Of a DNA stretch of 64,000 bases, positions 8,977-17,680 are shown one piece after another. Numbering within the stretch: position 1 is the stretch's first letter; each line of letters starts with the position of its first letter. Made by a program: the position numbers and the translations under genes. Location: NCBI GenBank assembly GCA_963842125.1, contig CAWJFE010000005.1, forward strand, positions 1,054,001 through 1,118,000. The letters are read 5' to 3'. Source of the stretch: CAWCWK01 sp963842125. GTDB taxonomy: Bacteria > Pseudomonadota > Alphaproteobacteria > Rhizobiales > CAWCWK01. Under the pieces are notes generated by a model. It did no database searches. It worked only from the letters and a program-made list of their open reading frames with translations, and was not told where the DNA came from.

Positions 8977-9012
8977 AAACGGCCATGCGGCATCGCTGCC
9001 ACATGGCCGTTT
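8977..9012 (-). terminator. Intrinsic terminator of the cold-shock gene
   Basis: A perfect 11-bp stem aaacggccatg / catggccgttt around a 14-base loop, 48 bases past the stop of the minus-strand cold-shock gene. On that strand it is followed by a short T-rich run (ttttgcttt). Confidence 0.7.
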
Positions 9013-9059
9013 CGATCGTCATGCCCCGCGCCTGGGCGCAGAGCAAATCGCAGGCGGGC

Positions 9060-9986
9060 CTAGCTCTCTTCAGCCGCCTGCAAGTTGATGGCCTGCGGGC
9101 CGCGACCACGACGATCCATCTCGGTCTCGAACGTGATCTTGGTGCCTTCCTGGACCTCTTCCATACCCGACCGCTGAACGGCCGTAATGTGGACGAAGAC
9201 GTCCCGCGCACCATTGTCGGGCGCGATGAAGCCGAAGCCCTTCTCCTGGTTGAAGAACTTCACGGTGCCGCCGACGCGCTCGCCGGGCTCGGTCTGAAGC
9301 TCGGGCGCATCGTTGCGCGGGCCGCTGCTGCGATCGCCGCCGCGGAAACCACCGCCACCGCCGGGTCCGCCGCGATAGCCGCCGCCACCGCCGCCGTAAC
9401 CGCCACGATCACCGCCGCCGCCGTAGCCGCCACGGTCGCCGCCACCGGGTCCGCCGCGATATCCACCGCCGCCGCCGCCGCCGTATCCACCGCGATCTCC
9501 ACCGCCGCCATAGCCGCCGCGATCACCGCCGCCGCCGTAGCCGCCACGGTCGCCGCCACCACCGCCGGGTCCGCCGCGATATCCACCGCCGCCACCGCCG
9601 CCGTATCCACCACGGTCACCACCGCCGCCATAGCCGCCGCGATCACCGCCGCCGCCATAGCCGCCACGGTCGCCGCCGCCGGGTCCGCCGCGATATCCAC
9701 CGCCGCCACCGCCGCCGTATCCACCGCGGTCACCACCGCCGCCGCCATAGCCGCCGCGATCACCGCCACCGCTATAACCACCACGGTCACCGCCGCCGCC
9801 GCGATATCCGCCACGGTCGCCGAAATCATTGCTCGGCGGGAACGCGTCAGCTGCGGGGGGATCGATCGGGGCGCCGAATTCGTCTACCGGACCTTCGTCA
9901 CGGCCGCCTCGGCGTGGCTTGTTCGCCTTGTCGCGGAATTTGCGATCCTCGTCGGAATCGTCGTCGTCGTAATAATCGTCGCTCAT
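9060..9986 (-). CDS. Cold-shock domain protein with long RGG-type glycine-rich repeat
   Basis: A predicted RNA- or ssDNA-binding protein of 308 residues. The N-terminus is very acidic (MSDDYYDDDDSDED), followed by a basic linker. Residues about 55-215 contain 12 DRGGY motifs in runs of Gly, interspersed with four YRGGPGGG blocks. The C-terminal 70 residues are a cold-shock domain with both nucleic-acid motifs, KGFGFI and DVFVHI. Ordinary bacterial Csp proteins have about 70 residues and no tail. The combination of RGG repeats with a CSD suggests RNA chaperone or condensate-forming behaviour, which is inference. It is divergent from pgi and closed by an intrinsic terminator. Confidence 0.9.
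   Translation of the reverse strand: MSDDYYDDDDSDEDRKFRDKANKPRRGGRDEGPVDEFGAPIDPPAADAFPPSNDFGDRGGYRGGGGDRGGYSGGGDRGGYGGGGGDRGGYGGGGGGGYRGGPGGGDRGGYGGGGDRGGYGGGGDRGGYGGGGGGGYRGGPGGGGGDRGGYGGGGDRGGYGGGGDRGGYGGGGGGGYRGGPGGGDRGGYGGGGDRGGYGGGGGGYRGGPGGGGGFRGGDRSSGPRNDAPELQTEPGERVGGTVKFFNQEKGFGFIAPDNGARDVFVHITAVQRSGMEEVQEGTKITFETEMDRRGRGPQAINLQAAEES
9320..9830 (-). repeat. Tandem in-gene repeat encoding DRGGY/YRGGPGGG units
   Basis: The DNA of the cold-shock gene repeats a short module (about 27 bases per DRGGYGGGG unit) grouped into higher-order blocks of roughly 38 codons, each ending in YRGGPGGG. Near-identical copies imply unequal crossing-over and possible length variation between strains. 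Confidence 0.85.
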
Positions 9987-10264
9987 CTACATCGCTTTGA
10001 AGTTTGGGGCCGTCGGGCACACGGCCGGCATGAGTTCGGCGCAATCCAAGGAAACTCTCTGGTTTCTCGTATCGTCTTCCAGTGACTCTTCGTGTCTGCC
10101 TGGTACACGTCTTGAAGCGTGCCCGGTCGCCATCCGCGGGAGAACTTTTTTGTCCCGCGATACCAATGTCGCGCGCGCGAGCCCTCAAGACAAGGGGCAA
10201 ACGCAAAACGTTGGAAAAAACGGTGGACTACGACATGTAGCTTCGATCACGCATGGAGGACGGC

Positions 10265-11902
10265 ATGTCGGCAAGAAACGAAGCCTGGGAGGCGCTGCGA
10301 CGTCACGGCGCGGGGCTGGAGAGCGTGACCCTGCGGGCCCTGTTCGGTCAGGAGCCAGACCGGGCCGAGCGGTTCTCCACGACGGTTGGCAACCTCCATC
10401 TCGATTATTCGAAGAACGTCGTGACGGCCGAAACGCTGAAGCTGCTCGAAGACCTCGCGCAGGCGAGCGGGCTCGAGACGCGCCGCGCAGCGATGTTCTC
10501 GGGCGAAGCGATCAACGAGACCGAGCGCCGCGCCGTCCTCCACACGGCGGTTCGTGCAGACGACAATGCCTCCGTGATGGTGGACGGGGAGGACGTCTCG
10601 CGCGGCATCCGCGAAATGCGAGCACGCGCGTCCGCGTTCGCCGAAGCGGTCCGTTCCGGGGAGGCACGGGGCGCTACGGGCGAGCGCTTCGACGCGGTCG
10701 TCAATATCGGCATCGGCGGCTCGGATCTCGGCCCCTACATGGCCGCGATGGCTCTATCGCCTTATGGGCAGCCGGGCTTGTCGGTCTTCTACGTCTCGAA
10801 CGTCGACGGCGCACACATCGCCGATACGCTCGAAGGCCTCGACCCTAGGCGAACCCTCTTTGTCGTCGCCTCCAAGACCTTCACGACACAGGAAACGATG
10901 GCCAATGCCGGCCACGCCCGCGAATGGCTCATCGATGCGGTAGGCGCAGCTGCCGTCGAATCGCACTTCGCGGCCGTCTCGACCAACGCCGAGGCGGTGA
11001 GGGCCTTTGGCATCGACGAGGATCGAATGTTCACATTCGCCGAGTGGGTCGGCGGGCGTTACAGCGTCTGGTCGGCGATTGGGCTATCGCTGATGATCTT
11101 CATCGGACCCGACAGGTTCGCCGAGTTCCTCGCCGGCGCACGCGAGATGGACACGCACTTTCGAAATGCGCCCTTCGAGCGCAACATGCCGGCGCTCCTC
11201 GCCCTTCTCGGCATATGGTCGCGCAACGTTCGTGGATGTCACGCGCAGGCCATCATCCCTTACGATCAGCGTCTCGCACGTTTCCCCGCCTTCCTCCAGC
11301 AGCTAGACATGGAGTCGAACGGCAAGTCGGTGACCCGAGCCGGTGATCCGGTGGCCGGCGAGACGGGCCCGGTCGTATTTGGCGAACCGGGCACCAACGG
11401 GCAGCACGCCTTCTTCCAGCTTCTGCATCAGGGGACGGACGTGATCCCCGTCGATTTCCTCGTCGCTGCGAAGCCGCACGAGAGCATCGGCGATCAGCAT
11501 GCCATGCTCGTCGCGAACTGCTTCGCACAGGGGGAGGCACTCATGCGCGGGCGAACGCTCGAGGAAGCGCGCGATCAGCTTCTCGCCAAGGGCGTCAGCG
11601 AGGCCGAAGCCGCTCGCCTCGCCCCGCACCGGGTGTTTCCCGGCAACCGGCCCAGCAACACGTTGCTCTACGAGATCCTCGACCCGCATACGCTCGGCAT
11701 GCTGATCGCGCTCTACGAGCACAAGATCTTCGTGCAGAGTATCGTCTGGGACATCAACGCGTTCGACCAATGGGGCGTCGAACTCGGCAAGGAACTGGCA
11801 AACCAGTTCCTGCCCAGCGTGCGCGATGGAAAGGATGCCGGTGGCGCGAGCGCCTCTACGAAGGCGCTCATCACGCGGTATCGCTCAGTCCGAGGTCTCT
11901 AA
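10265..11902 (+). CDS. pgi: Glucose-6-phosphate isomerase
   Basis: Interconverts glucose 6-phosphate and fructose 6-phosphate. The 545-residue protein carries the phosphosugar-binding segments NIGIGGSDLGPYM and VASKTFTTQETM, the family signature around FGEPGTNGQHAFFQLLHQGT (catalytic His), and the C-terminal KIFVQSIVWDINAFDQWGVELGK region with the catalytic Lys. A GGAGG site lies immediately before the ATG at 10265, so the earlier in-frame ATG at 10253 is rejected. Its last 18 bases overlap the convergent SIMPL gene. Confidence 0.97.
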   Translation: MSARNEAWEALRRHGAGLESVTLRALFGQEPDRAERFSTTVGNLHLDYSKNVVTAETLKLLEDLAQASGLETRRAAMFSGEAINETERRAVLHTAVRADDNASVMVDGEDVSRGIREMRARASAFAEAVRSGEARGATGERFDAVVNIGIGGSDLGPYMAAMALSPYGQPGLSVFYVSNVDGAHIADTLEGLDPRRTLFVVASKTFTTQETMANAGHAREWLIDAVGAAAVESHFAAVSTNAEAVRAFGIDEDRMFTFAEWVGGRYSVWSAIGLSLMIFIGPDRFAEFLAGAREMDTHFRNAPFERNMPALLALLGIWSRNVRGCHAQAIIPYDQRLARFPAFLQQLDMESNGKSVTRAGDPVAGETGPVVFGEPGTNGQHAFFQLLHQGTDVIPVDFLVAAKPHESIGDQHAMLVANCFAQGEALMRGRTLEEARDQLLAKGVSEAEAARLAPHRVFPGNRPSNTLLYEILDPHTLGMLIALYEHKIFVQSIVWDINAFDQWGVELGKELANQFLPSVRDGKDAGGASASTKALITRYRSVRGL

Positions 11903-12628
11903 CGGGGCCAGTTGCCAGACCGTGGTGATGCGCACGCTCATCGTGCGCTCACCGGCTTCGATGGGAACGCTCTCATCGCTCGACATCGCGCGGGCCGACA
12001 TCATGATGGGCGACGCCGGCGGGGGCGCAACGCCGACCTCCGAAATGGTGACGACATTGCCGAGCGCGGCGCCCGCGCCCTCCGCGTAGAGGGTCGCCTT
12101 ACGCCGGGCATCCACCAGAGCGGCCAGCCGGGCTTCGTCGAGCAGACCTTCGCTTTCCGAGACCTCGAAGCTGATCCCATTCAGGCGATTGCCGCCCGCG
12201 GCCACCAACGCGTCGAGAACATCGCCCATGGAGGCGAGATCGCGAATGCGAAGCGAGAGCGTGTTCGCGGCCGAATAGCCGATCAGGATTGTCTCGTTGC
12301 GCCCGTCGCGGTCTTCGTAACGGTAGCGCGGCTGAACGGTGAGGTTCGATGTCTGGCGATCCCGCGCCGTGATTCCAACCGTATCGAGTACGGCGATGAG
12401 CCGACGCATCTGCGCCGTGTTGGCACGAAGCGCACCGGAAGCGGTCTCGTCCTCGGTTTCGACGCCTATCGTGACCGAGGCCCGGTCCGGTACGGCCGCG
12501 ATCTCGCCATATCCCAGTACGGTAATAGTTCGCAGCGGCTCGGAGAGGTGCTCGTCGGCCTGCGACACCGTCGGCAACGTAAACATGAGAACCGCGCAGA
12601 AAGCGGCGCGCCAAGTCGTTCGTGTCAT
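11885..12628 (-). CDS. SIMPL-domain (DUF541) secreted protein
   Basis: A periplasmic protein of 247 residues: signal peptide (MTRTTWRAAF, hydrophobic stretch, VSQADE), then a single SIMPL domain (PF04402) beginning ITVLGYGEIAAVPDRA. Typical features are the RQTSNLTVQPRYRYEDRDG segment, ISFEVSE, and ALVDARRKATLYAE near the end. Members of this family have been linked to oxidative stress and outer-envelope functions, but the molecular role is unknown. It converges on pgi with an 18-base overlap. Confidence 0.88.
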   Translation of the reverse strand: MTRTTWRAAFCAVLMFTLPTVSQADEHLSEPLRTITVLGYGEIAAVPDRASVTIGVETEDETASGALRANTAQMRRLIAVLDTVGITARDRQTSNLTVQPRYRYEDRDGRNETILIGYSAANTLSLRIRDLASMGDVLDALVAAGGNRLNGISFEVSESEGLLDEARLAALVDARRKATLYAEGAGAALGNVVTISEVGVAPPPASPIMMSARAMSSDESVPIEAGERTMSVRITTVWQLAPLETSD

Positions 12629-12759
12629 TCACTCTTCCTCCATCGAAGGCGTTTCGGCGCCGGCATTCGCGCCAAGGATATGACGCGGCGCAGCACAGTT
12701 TTTAGTGTCCACGGGCGTCCACCTCTGCTTAACTTCTCGTCCAGGCATGAGGTGTCGTC

Positions 12760-12843
12760 ATGACTAGACAAACAGGTTTCGGAGCCGTGATGGCCGGTAT
12801 CGCCATCCTCTTCCTCGGAAGCATCGTCGCAGGATTGATCTGA
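12760..12843 (+). CDS. Small single-span membrane protein, 27 residues
   Basis: An ATG at 12760 is preceded by GAGG with 7 bases of spacing and opens a 27-codon frame: MTRQTGFGAVMAG followed by a hydrophobic helix (IAILFLGSIVAG) and TGA at 12841. It has the shape of a bacterial small membrane protein: short polar N-terminus, one transmembrane helix, almost no tail. It sits alone between the SIMPL gene and the phosphatidyltransferase gene, 84 bases before the latter. I know no named family for it, and it is below most gene-caller cut-offs. Confidence 0.5.
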   Translation: MTRQTGFGAVMAGIAILFLGSIVAGLI

Positions 12844-12927
12844 TCGGTCCCGGCTAGAGCCGGCTGCCCCTCGATTTGTTTACGGCGTTCGCTTACCTCT
12901 TCCTATGTGAGGCAAGCTGAACGACAG

Positions 12928-13542
12928 ATGAGTGGGCGGCCGGGCGCCGCATCTCCCAGGGGCGGTGTCGCCATCGGCTGGCGCTCGCTCGCGACCGTGC
13001 CGAACGTGATCTCGGTCCTGCGCTTGGCCCTGGTGCCCGTCACGTTGTTCGCGCTGCTGAACGGTGCCTATGCCGCTGCGCTCCTCGCGTTCGCGGTCGC
13101 CGGCGTCTCGGATGCGCTCGACGGTTATCTGGCCCGTAGGCTCGGTCAGGAAACGGCATTCGGGCGATTGATCGATCCAGCTGCCGACAAGCTCCTTCTC
13201 GTCGGCACGACACTCGTGCTCGGCTGGCTCGGTCTGCTGCCCGCGTGGCTGGTGGCGCTGGTGGTGGGGCGCGATGTCGTCATCGTTCTCGCGGTCGCGG
13301 TCATTTGGGCTTCGGGCAGGCCGATGGCCGTCGCCCCGTCGCGGATCAGCAAGGCCAATACGTTCGCGCAGCTCCTCCTCTGCGGCACGGCGCTCGTGCA
13401 CCTGGCGACCGATATCCATGCACCGCTTCTCCACATCGTCCTCATCGGCTCCGTCGCCATGCTGACGAGTGCCTCGGCGATCCTCTATGCTGGCGCTCTA
13501 CGGCGGCACCTCGCGGCCGGGGGAGCGAAGGGCAGCCGATGA
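12928..13542 (+). CDS. CDP-alcohol phosphatidyltransferase family protein
   Basis: An inner-membrane phospholipid-synthesis enzyme that transfers a phosphatidyl group from CDP-diacylglycerol to an alcohol. About 204 residues with the full signature spread over DALDGYLARR and GRLIDPAADK (DG-x2-AR-x8-G-x3-D-x3-D) and four to six membrane helices. PgsA-like glycerol-phosphate use is possible, but the substrate is not readable. The start is ATG 12928; a GTG at 12907 is an alternative, and neither has a good ribosome site. Its stop overlaps the next ATG by four bases (ATGA). Confidence 0.85.
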   Translation: MSGRPGAASPRGGVAIGWRSLATVPNVISVLRLALVPVTLFALLNGAYAAALLAFAVAGVSDALDGYLARRLGQETAFGRLIDPAADKLLLVGTTLVLGWLGLLPAWLVALVVGRDVVIVLAVAVIWASGRPMAVAPSRISKANTFAQLLLCGTALVHLATDIHAPLLHIVLIGSVAMLTSASAILYAGALRRHLAAGGAKGSR

Positions 13543-14627
13543 GTGCGTCTAGCGGACGATCGCAGTGGCCACGACGGGCGATCTTCTGGATCGGCGGTCT
13601 TACGGTCATCGTCCTGTTGCTCTGGCTGCTGCGCGGGATCCTTCTGCCCTTCGTCCTCGGCATGGCCGTGGCGTACCTCCTCGATCCGCTCGCCGACAAG
13701 CTCGAATCCTGGAAGTTCAGCCGTCTCGCGGCGACGTTGACGATCCTCGTTCTCTTTATCCTTCTGCTCGTCGTCGCCTTCATTCTCGTGGCGCCCTTGC
13801 TGACGCGTCAGCTGACCGGCTTTCTCGAACGGCTCCCGGAATACGCCCTTCGGTTACAGGCGCTGCTGATAGACGCTGAGAGCGGCTTGCTGGGCCCATA
13901 CCTCGGAGACCTGCGCGCCGACATCGAGGAATCACTTGGCACGATCGTCGGGGAGGGCGCGCAGTGGCTGGCCGCCATCGTCGGGTCGATCTGGAGTGGC
14001 GGGGCGGCACTTCTCGGCGTGATCTCCATCATCGTAGTGACCCCCGTCGTCGCCTTCTACCTGCTCCTCGACTGGGACCGCATGGTCGCGCATGTCGACG
14101 AACTCATGCCTCGCGACCATGTCGACACGGTCCGGACGATCATGCGCGACGTCGACTCGACCCTGTCGAACTTCGTTCGCGGGCAGGTGACGGTCTGCGT
14201 CCTTCTCGGCACGATGTACGCCGTCGCCCTCACCATCGCCGGCCTCAACTTCGGTGCGCTCATCGGGATGATCGCCGGCATCATCGGTTTCATTCCCTAT
14301 GTCGGAACGATCGTCGGCTTCATCCTCGCCGTCGGTGTCGCGCTCGTGCAGTTTCTGCCGAACTGGGCGATGGTCGGCGTCGTCATCGCGATCTTCGCCG
14401 GTGGCCAATTCATCGAGGGCAATATTCTTCATCCGAAGCTGATCGGGTCCTATGTCGGTCTGCATCCGGTCTGGCTGATGTTCGCCCTCTTCGCCTTCGG
14501 CGCGCTTTTCGGGTTTCTCGGCGTCCTCTTGGCCGTCCCGATCGCCGCAGCGATGGGCGTACTGCTGCGCTTTGCCGCCACCCGCTACCGTGAATCCGAC
14601 CTCTATACGGGGGAGGGCGCGGCGTGA
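13539..14627 (+). CDS. AI-2E/PerM family permease
   Basis: A 362-residue integral membrane protein of PF01594. It has about eight predicted helices: a pair near the N-terminus (AIFWIGGLTVIVLLLWLLRG and ILLPFVLGMAVAYLLDPLAD), an amphipathic middle region, then the C-terminal hydrophobic bundle with the family glycine segment GLNFGALIGMIAGIIGFIPY. The family includes putative autoinducer and Na+/H+ transporters, so the cargo is unknown. It overlaps both neighbours by four bases, consistent with an operon from phosphatidyltransferase to hdaA. Confidence 0.85.
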   Translation: MSASSGRSQWPRRAIFWIGGLTVIVLLLWLLRGILLPFVLGMAVAYLLDPLADKLESWKFSRLAATLTILVLFILLLVVAFILVAPLLTRQLTGFLERLPEYALRLQALLIDAESGLLGPYLGDLRADIEESLGTIVGEGAQWLAAIVGSIWSGGAALLGVISIIVVTPVVAFYLLLDWDRMVAHVDELMPRDHVDTVRTIMRDVDSTLSNFVRGQVTVCVLLGTMYAVALTIAGLNFGALIGMIAGIIGFIPYVGTIVGFILAVGVALVQFLPNWAMVGVVIAIFAGGQFIEGNILHPKLIGSYVGLHPVWLMFALFAFGALFGFLGVLLAVPIAAAMGVLLRFAATRYRESDLYTGEGAA

Positions 14628-15307
14628 CGGGCCCGGCCCAGCTGACCTTCGATCTCGGGCGAGAGCCAGGGCTGCCCGACGAGACTTTCATTATCGCGCC
14701 TGGAAACGCGCAGGCTGCCGACAGCATCGCACGCTGGCCGAACTGGCGGAGCGAAGCGCTCGTCCTCGTCGGGCCGCAGGGCAGTGGCAAGAGCCATCTG
14801 GCGCGCATCTGGGCGAAGCGATCCGGAGCCGTCGTCGCGTCGGCTGCCGATCTCGCGTCGGCCAGTGCGCCCGGGCTCTCGCAAGTCGCCGCTCTCGTCA
14901 TCGAAGATCTGCCGGACGAGCACATGGACGAAGCGGCGCTCTTCCACGTCTATAATGCACTGCGTGAGCGCGGCGCCGCTCTCCTCGTGACCAGTCGAAG
15001 TCCGGTATCGGCCTGGCGGATCGGCCTGCCGGATCTTCGCTCTCGGCTAAATACGATCCCGGCCGTTCGCATCGCTGCGCCCGACGATGCGCTTCTCGGA
15101 CAAATGACGTGGAAACTCTTTTCCGACCGCCAGATCGACGTGTCGCCGGACGTCGTCGCCTATGTCCTCAAGCGGATGGAACGAAGTCCCGACGCCGTTG
15201 CGCGGCTTGTCGATACCGCCGATCGCCTATCGCTGGCGGCCAAGCGCCCGATCACGCGAAACGTGGTGGCCGAGGCTCTGCGCAGCCTGGCCGAGGATGC
15301 CGCCTAG
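14624..15307 (+). CDS. hdaA: DnaA-inactivating regulator HdaA
   Basis: A DnaA-related AAA+ protein that with the beta clamp stimulates hydrolysis of DnaA-bound ATP after initiation. The 227-residue protein opens with the clamp-binding motif QLTFDL (residues 6-11). It then has Walker A GPQGSGKS (50-57), Walker B AALVIEDLPD and an arginine-rich sensor region (LPDLRSRLN), but lacks the DnaA DNA-binding domain. It starts with GTG overlapping the upstream stop. The permease-HdaA-ppk order resembles that of other alphaproteobacteria. Confidence 0.92.
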   Translation: MTGPAQLTFDLGREPGLPDETFIIAPGNAQAADSIARWPNWRSEALVLVGPQGSGKSHLARIWAKRSGAVVASAADLASASAPGLSQVAALVIEDLPDEHMDEAALFHVYNALRERGAALLVTSRSPVSAWRIGLPDLRSRLNTIPAVRIAAPDDALLGQMTWKLFSDRQIDVSPDVVAYVLKRMERSPDAVARLVDTADRLSLAAKRPITRNVVAEALRSLAEDAA

Positions 15308-15354
15308 GAGAACGCCGTCCGGTAGAGATTGCGCCAGACCGCCGGCGGTGGCAG

Positions 15355-17673
15355 ATGCGAGGGATGACCACCGTGACCGACAAGACCGCCGCGCCGACAC
15401 GCAACGCATCGACCGAGCCTCTGCGCGATCCGCCGGAGCGCCGCTCCGTGGATACCGCGAACGTGGACATGCCGCCCGTTCACGATCAGGACCGGGAGCA
15501 TGCCACCCGGGAGGCGGAGCGCGCATCGGCACCCGCGCTGACGCTCACGGACCCCGAACGGTTCATCAATCGCGAACTCTCCTGGCTGCAATTCAATCGC
15601 CGGGTCCTCGAAGAAGCTGGAAACGAGCGACATCCCGTCCTGGAGCGCGTCCGCTTTCTCTCCATCTCGGCCAACAATCTCGACGAGTTCTTCATGGTCC
15701 GCGTCGCCGGCCTGCGGGGCCAGCAGCGCGCCGGCATCTCGACCATGAGCCAGGACGGCCTAACCCCGTCGCAGCAGCTCGACAAGATCGCGGATGCCGT
15801 GACGGAGCTTTCGCAGGACCAGCAGCGGATCTGGCGCAGTCTGCGCTCCCTCATCGCGAAGGAGGGCATCGTCATCGTCGATGCCGATCAGCTAACGGCG
15901 CGCAATCGAGAATGGCTCGAGGCCTATTTCTACGCCAACGTCTTTCCCGTTCTGACGCCGTTGGCCGTCGATCCGGCGCATCCCTTCCCGTTCATCCCCA
16001 ATCTCGGCTTCACGATCGGCCTGCAGCTGCGCCAGCGGCAGACCGGGCGCAACATGAACGCGCTTCTTCGCGTCCCACTTAAGATCGACCGCTTCATCCA
16101 GCTGCCTGCGATATCTGGAGACGAGACAGCACGCTTCATCACGCTTGAACAGGCGCTGACGCTGTTTGTCGGCCAACTCTTTCCGGGCTACGAGGTCGAA
16201 GGCCGCGGCGCTTTCCGCGTCATTCGCGATAGCGACATCGAGTTGGAGGAAGAGGCCGAGGACCTCATGCAGGTCTTCGAGATGGCGCTGAAGCAGCGCC
16301 GACGAGGCTCTGTCATTCGCCTCGAGATCGAGCGATCCATGCCGGCGCAACTGCGCGACTACATAGCGCGCGAGCTCGATGTGACGGACCGGGAGGTCTT
16401 CGATGTCGACGGCCTGATCGCGCTCGCGGATCTTGGCCAGTTAGTCGACGTGGAGCGCCCCGACCTCAAGTTCACGCCCTACACGCCGCGCTTTCCCGAG
16501 CGGATCAAGGACCATGGCGGCGATACGTTCGCCGCGATCCGCGAGAAGGACCTCGTCGTCCATCACCCGTACGAGTCGTTCGACACCGTCCTGCAGTTCC
16601 TCAACCAAGCCGCGTCGGATCCAGACGTCATCGCCATCAAGCAGACTCTCTACCGAACGTCGAAGAACTCCCCCATCGTTCGCGCACTCTCCGAGGCGGC
16701 CGAGGCCGGCAAGTCCGTCACGGCGATCGTCGAGCTGAAGGCCCGGTTCGATGAAGAGGCCAACCTCAAATGGGCCCGCGATCTGGAGCGGGCAGGCGTG
16801 CAGGTCGTCTTCGGCTTTCTGGAGTTGAAGACCCACGCCAAGCTCAGCCTCGTCGTGCGTCGCGAAGGCCCGGCGGCGGCGCAGCGCCTGACGAGCTACG
16901 TCCACATCGGCACGGGCAACTACCACCCGATCACTGCCCGCATCTACACCGATCTCAGCTACTTCACGGCGAACGAGAGCATCGCGCTCGATGTCACGCG
17001 TGTCTTCAACTTCGTGACCGGCTATGGCGAACCCTCGACGCTCGAGACGTTGGCCATGTCGCCCTATTCGTTGCGGACCACGATCCTCGACCATATCGAT
17101 CAGGAAATCGCGCATGCGAAGGCCGGGCGGTCGGGGCGCATCTGGTTGAAGATGAACAGTCTTGTAGACCGCCGTATCATCGACGCGCTTTACCGGGCCA
17201 GCCAGGCCGGTGTGCGGGTCGAGCTGATCGTGCGCGGTATCTGCTGCCTGCGGCCGAACATCACCGGCCTGTCGGAGAACATCCGCGTGCGCTCCATCGT
17301 CGGGCGGTTCCTGGAGCACAGCCGCATTTATTGCTTCGGCAATGGGACCGACCTGCCCAACGAGAACGCGGCCGTCTATATCGGATCGGCCGATCTCATG
17401 CCCCGCAATCTCGACCGCCGCGTGGAGACCATCGTTCCCGTTCCGTCGGGCACGGTGCATACCCAGATCCTCGACCAGATCATGGGCGCAAACCTTGCCG
17501 ACAACGAGCAGACCTGGCGCGTGAAAGCCGACGGCACCTCGGAGCGGATCACGCCGCAGGACGACGAGGTGCCCTTCAACGTCCACGACTACTTCATGAA
17601 CAATCCGAGCCTGTCCGGGCGCGGCAAGTCCCGAGGAACAGACGATCTCCAATCCTTTGCTGACAGGGTCTGA
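15355..17673 (+). CDS. ppk1: Polyphosphate kinase 1
   Basis: Makes inorganic polyphosphate reversibly from ATP. The 772-residue protein has an N-terminal low-complexity extension of about 60 residues before the conserved INRELSWLQFNRRVL start. Next come LSISANNLDEFFMVRVAG and two phospholipase-D-like lobes with the catalytic histidines in HIGTGNYHP (His517) and HSRIYCFGNG (His655). The start is uncertain between ATG 15355 and ATG 15364; the open frame to 15109 is only the hdaA shadow. The next gene, ppx, begins 7 bases after the stop, so synthesis and degradation of polyphosphate are encoded together. Confidence 0.96.
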   Translation: MRGMTTVTDKTAAPTRNASTEPLRDPPERRSVDTANVDMPPVHDQDREHATREAERASAPALTLTDPERFINRELSWLQFNRRVLEEAGNERHPVLERVRFLSISANNLDEFFMVRVAGLRGQQRAGISTMSQDGLTPSQQLDKIADAVTELSQDQQRIWRSLRSLIAKEGIVIVDADQLTARNREWLEAYFYANVFPVLTPLAVDPAHPFPFIPNLGFTIGLQLRQRQTGRNMNALLRVPLKIDRFIQLPAISGDETARFITLEQALTLFVGQLFPGYEVEGRGAFRVIRDSDIELEEEAEDLMQVFEMALKQRRRGSVIRLEIERSMPAQLRDYIARELDVTDREVFDVDGLIALADLGQLVDVERPDLKFTPYTPRFPERIKDHGGDTFAAIREKDLVVHHPYESFDTVLQFLNQAASDPDVIAIKQTLYRTSKNSPIVRALSEAAEAGKSVTAIVELKARFDEEANLKWARDLERAGVQVVFGFLELKTHAKLSLVVRREGPAAAQRLTSYVHIGTGNYHPITARIYTDLSYFTANESIALDVTRVFNFVTGYGEPSTLETLAMSPYSLRTTILDHIDQEIAHAKAGRSGRIWLKMNSLVDRRIIDALYRASQAGVRVELIVRGICCLRPNITGLSENIRVRSIVGRFLEHSRIYCFGNGTDLPNENAAVYIGSADLMPRNLDRRVETIVPVPSGTVHTQILDQIMGANLADNEQTWRVKADGTSERITPQDDEVPFNVHDYFMNNPSLSGRGKSRGTDDLQSFADRV

Positions 17674-17680
17674 CCAAGGC

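Noticed and set aside
9320..9830. Regular short DNA repeats resembling a CRISPR array
   Set aside because: Repeats are contiguous, without unique spacers, and are in frame with the DRGGY-coding gene.
10051..10076. GAAAC-N17-CGTC as an EcfG promoter for pgi
   Set aside because: Two mismatches to the consensus and nearly 190 bases from the gene start; not convincing.
8985..10085. Plus-strand 366-codon Ala/Thr-rich open frame
   Set aside because: It is the mirror of the glycine-rich repeat in the minus-strand cold-shock gene; it has no ribosome site or recognisable domain.
15109..15354. N-terminal extension of ppk over hdaA
   Set aside because: The extension is an out-of-frame reading of hdaA; the polyphosphate kinase begins after its stop.
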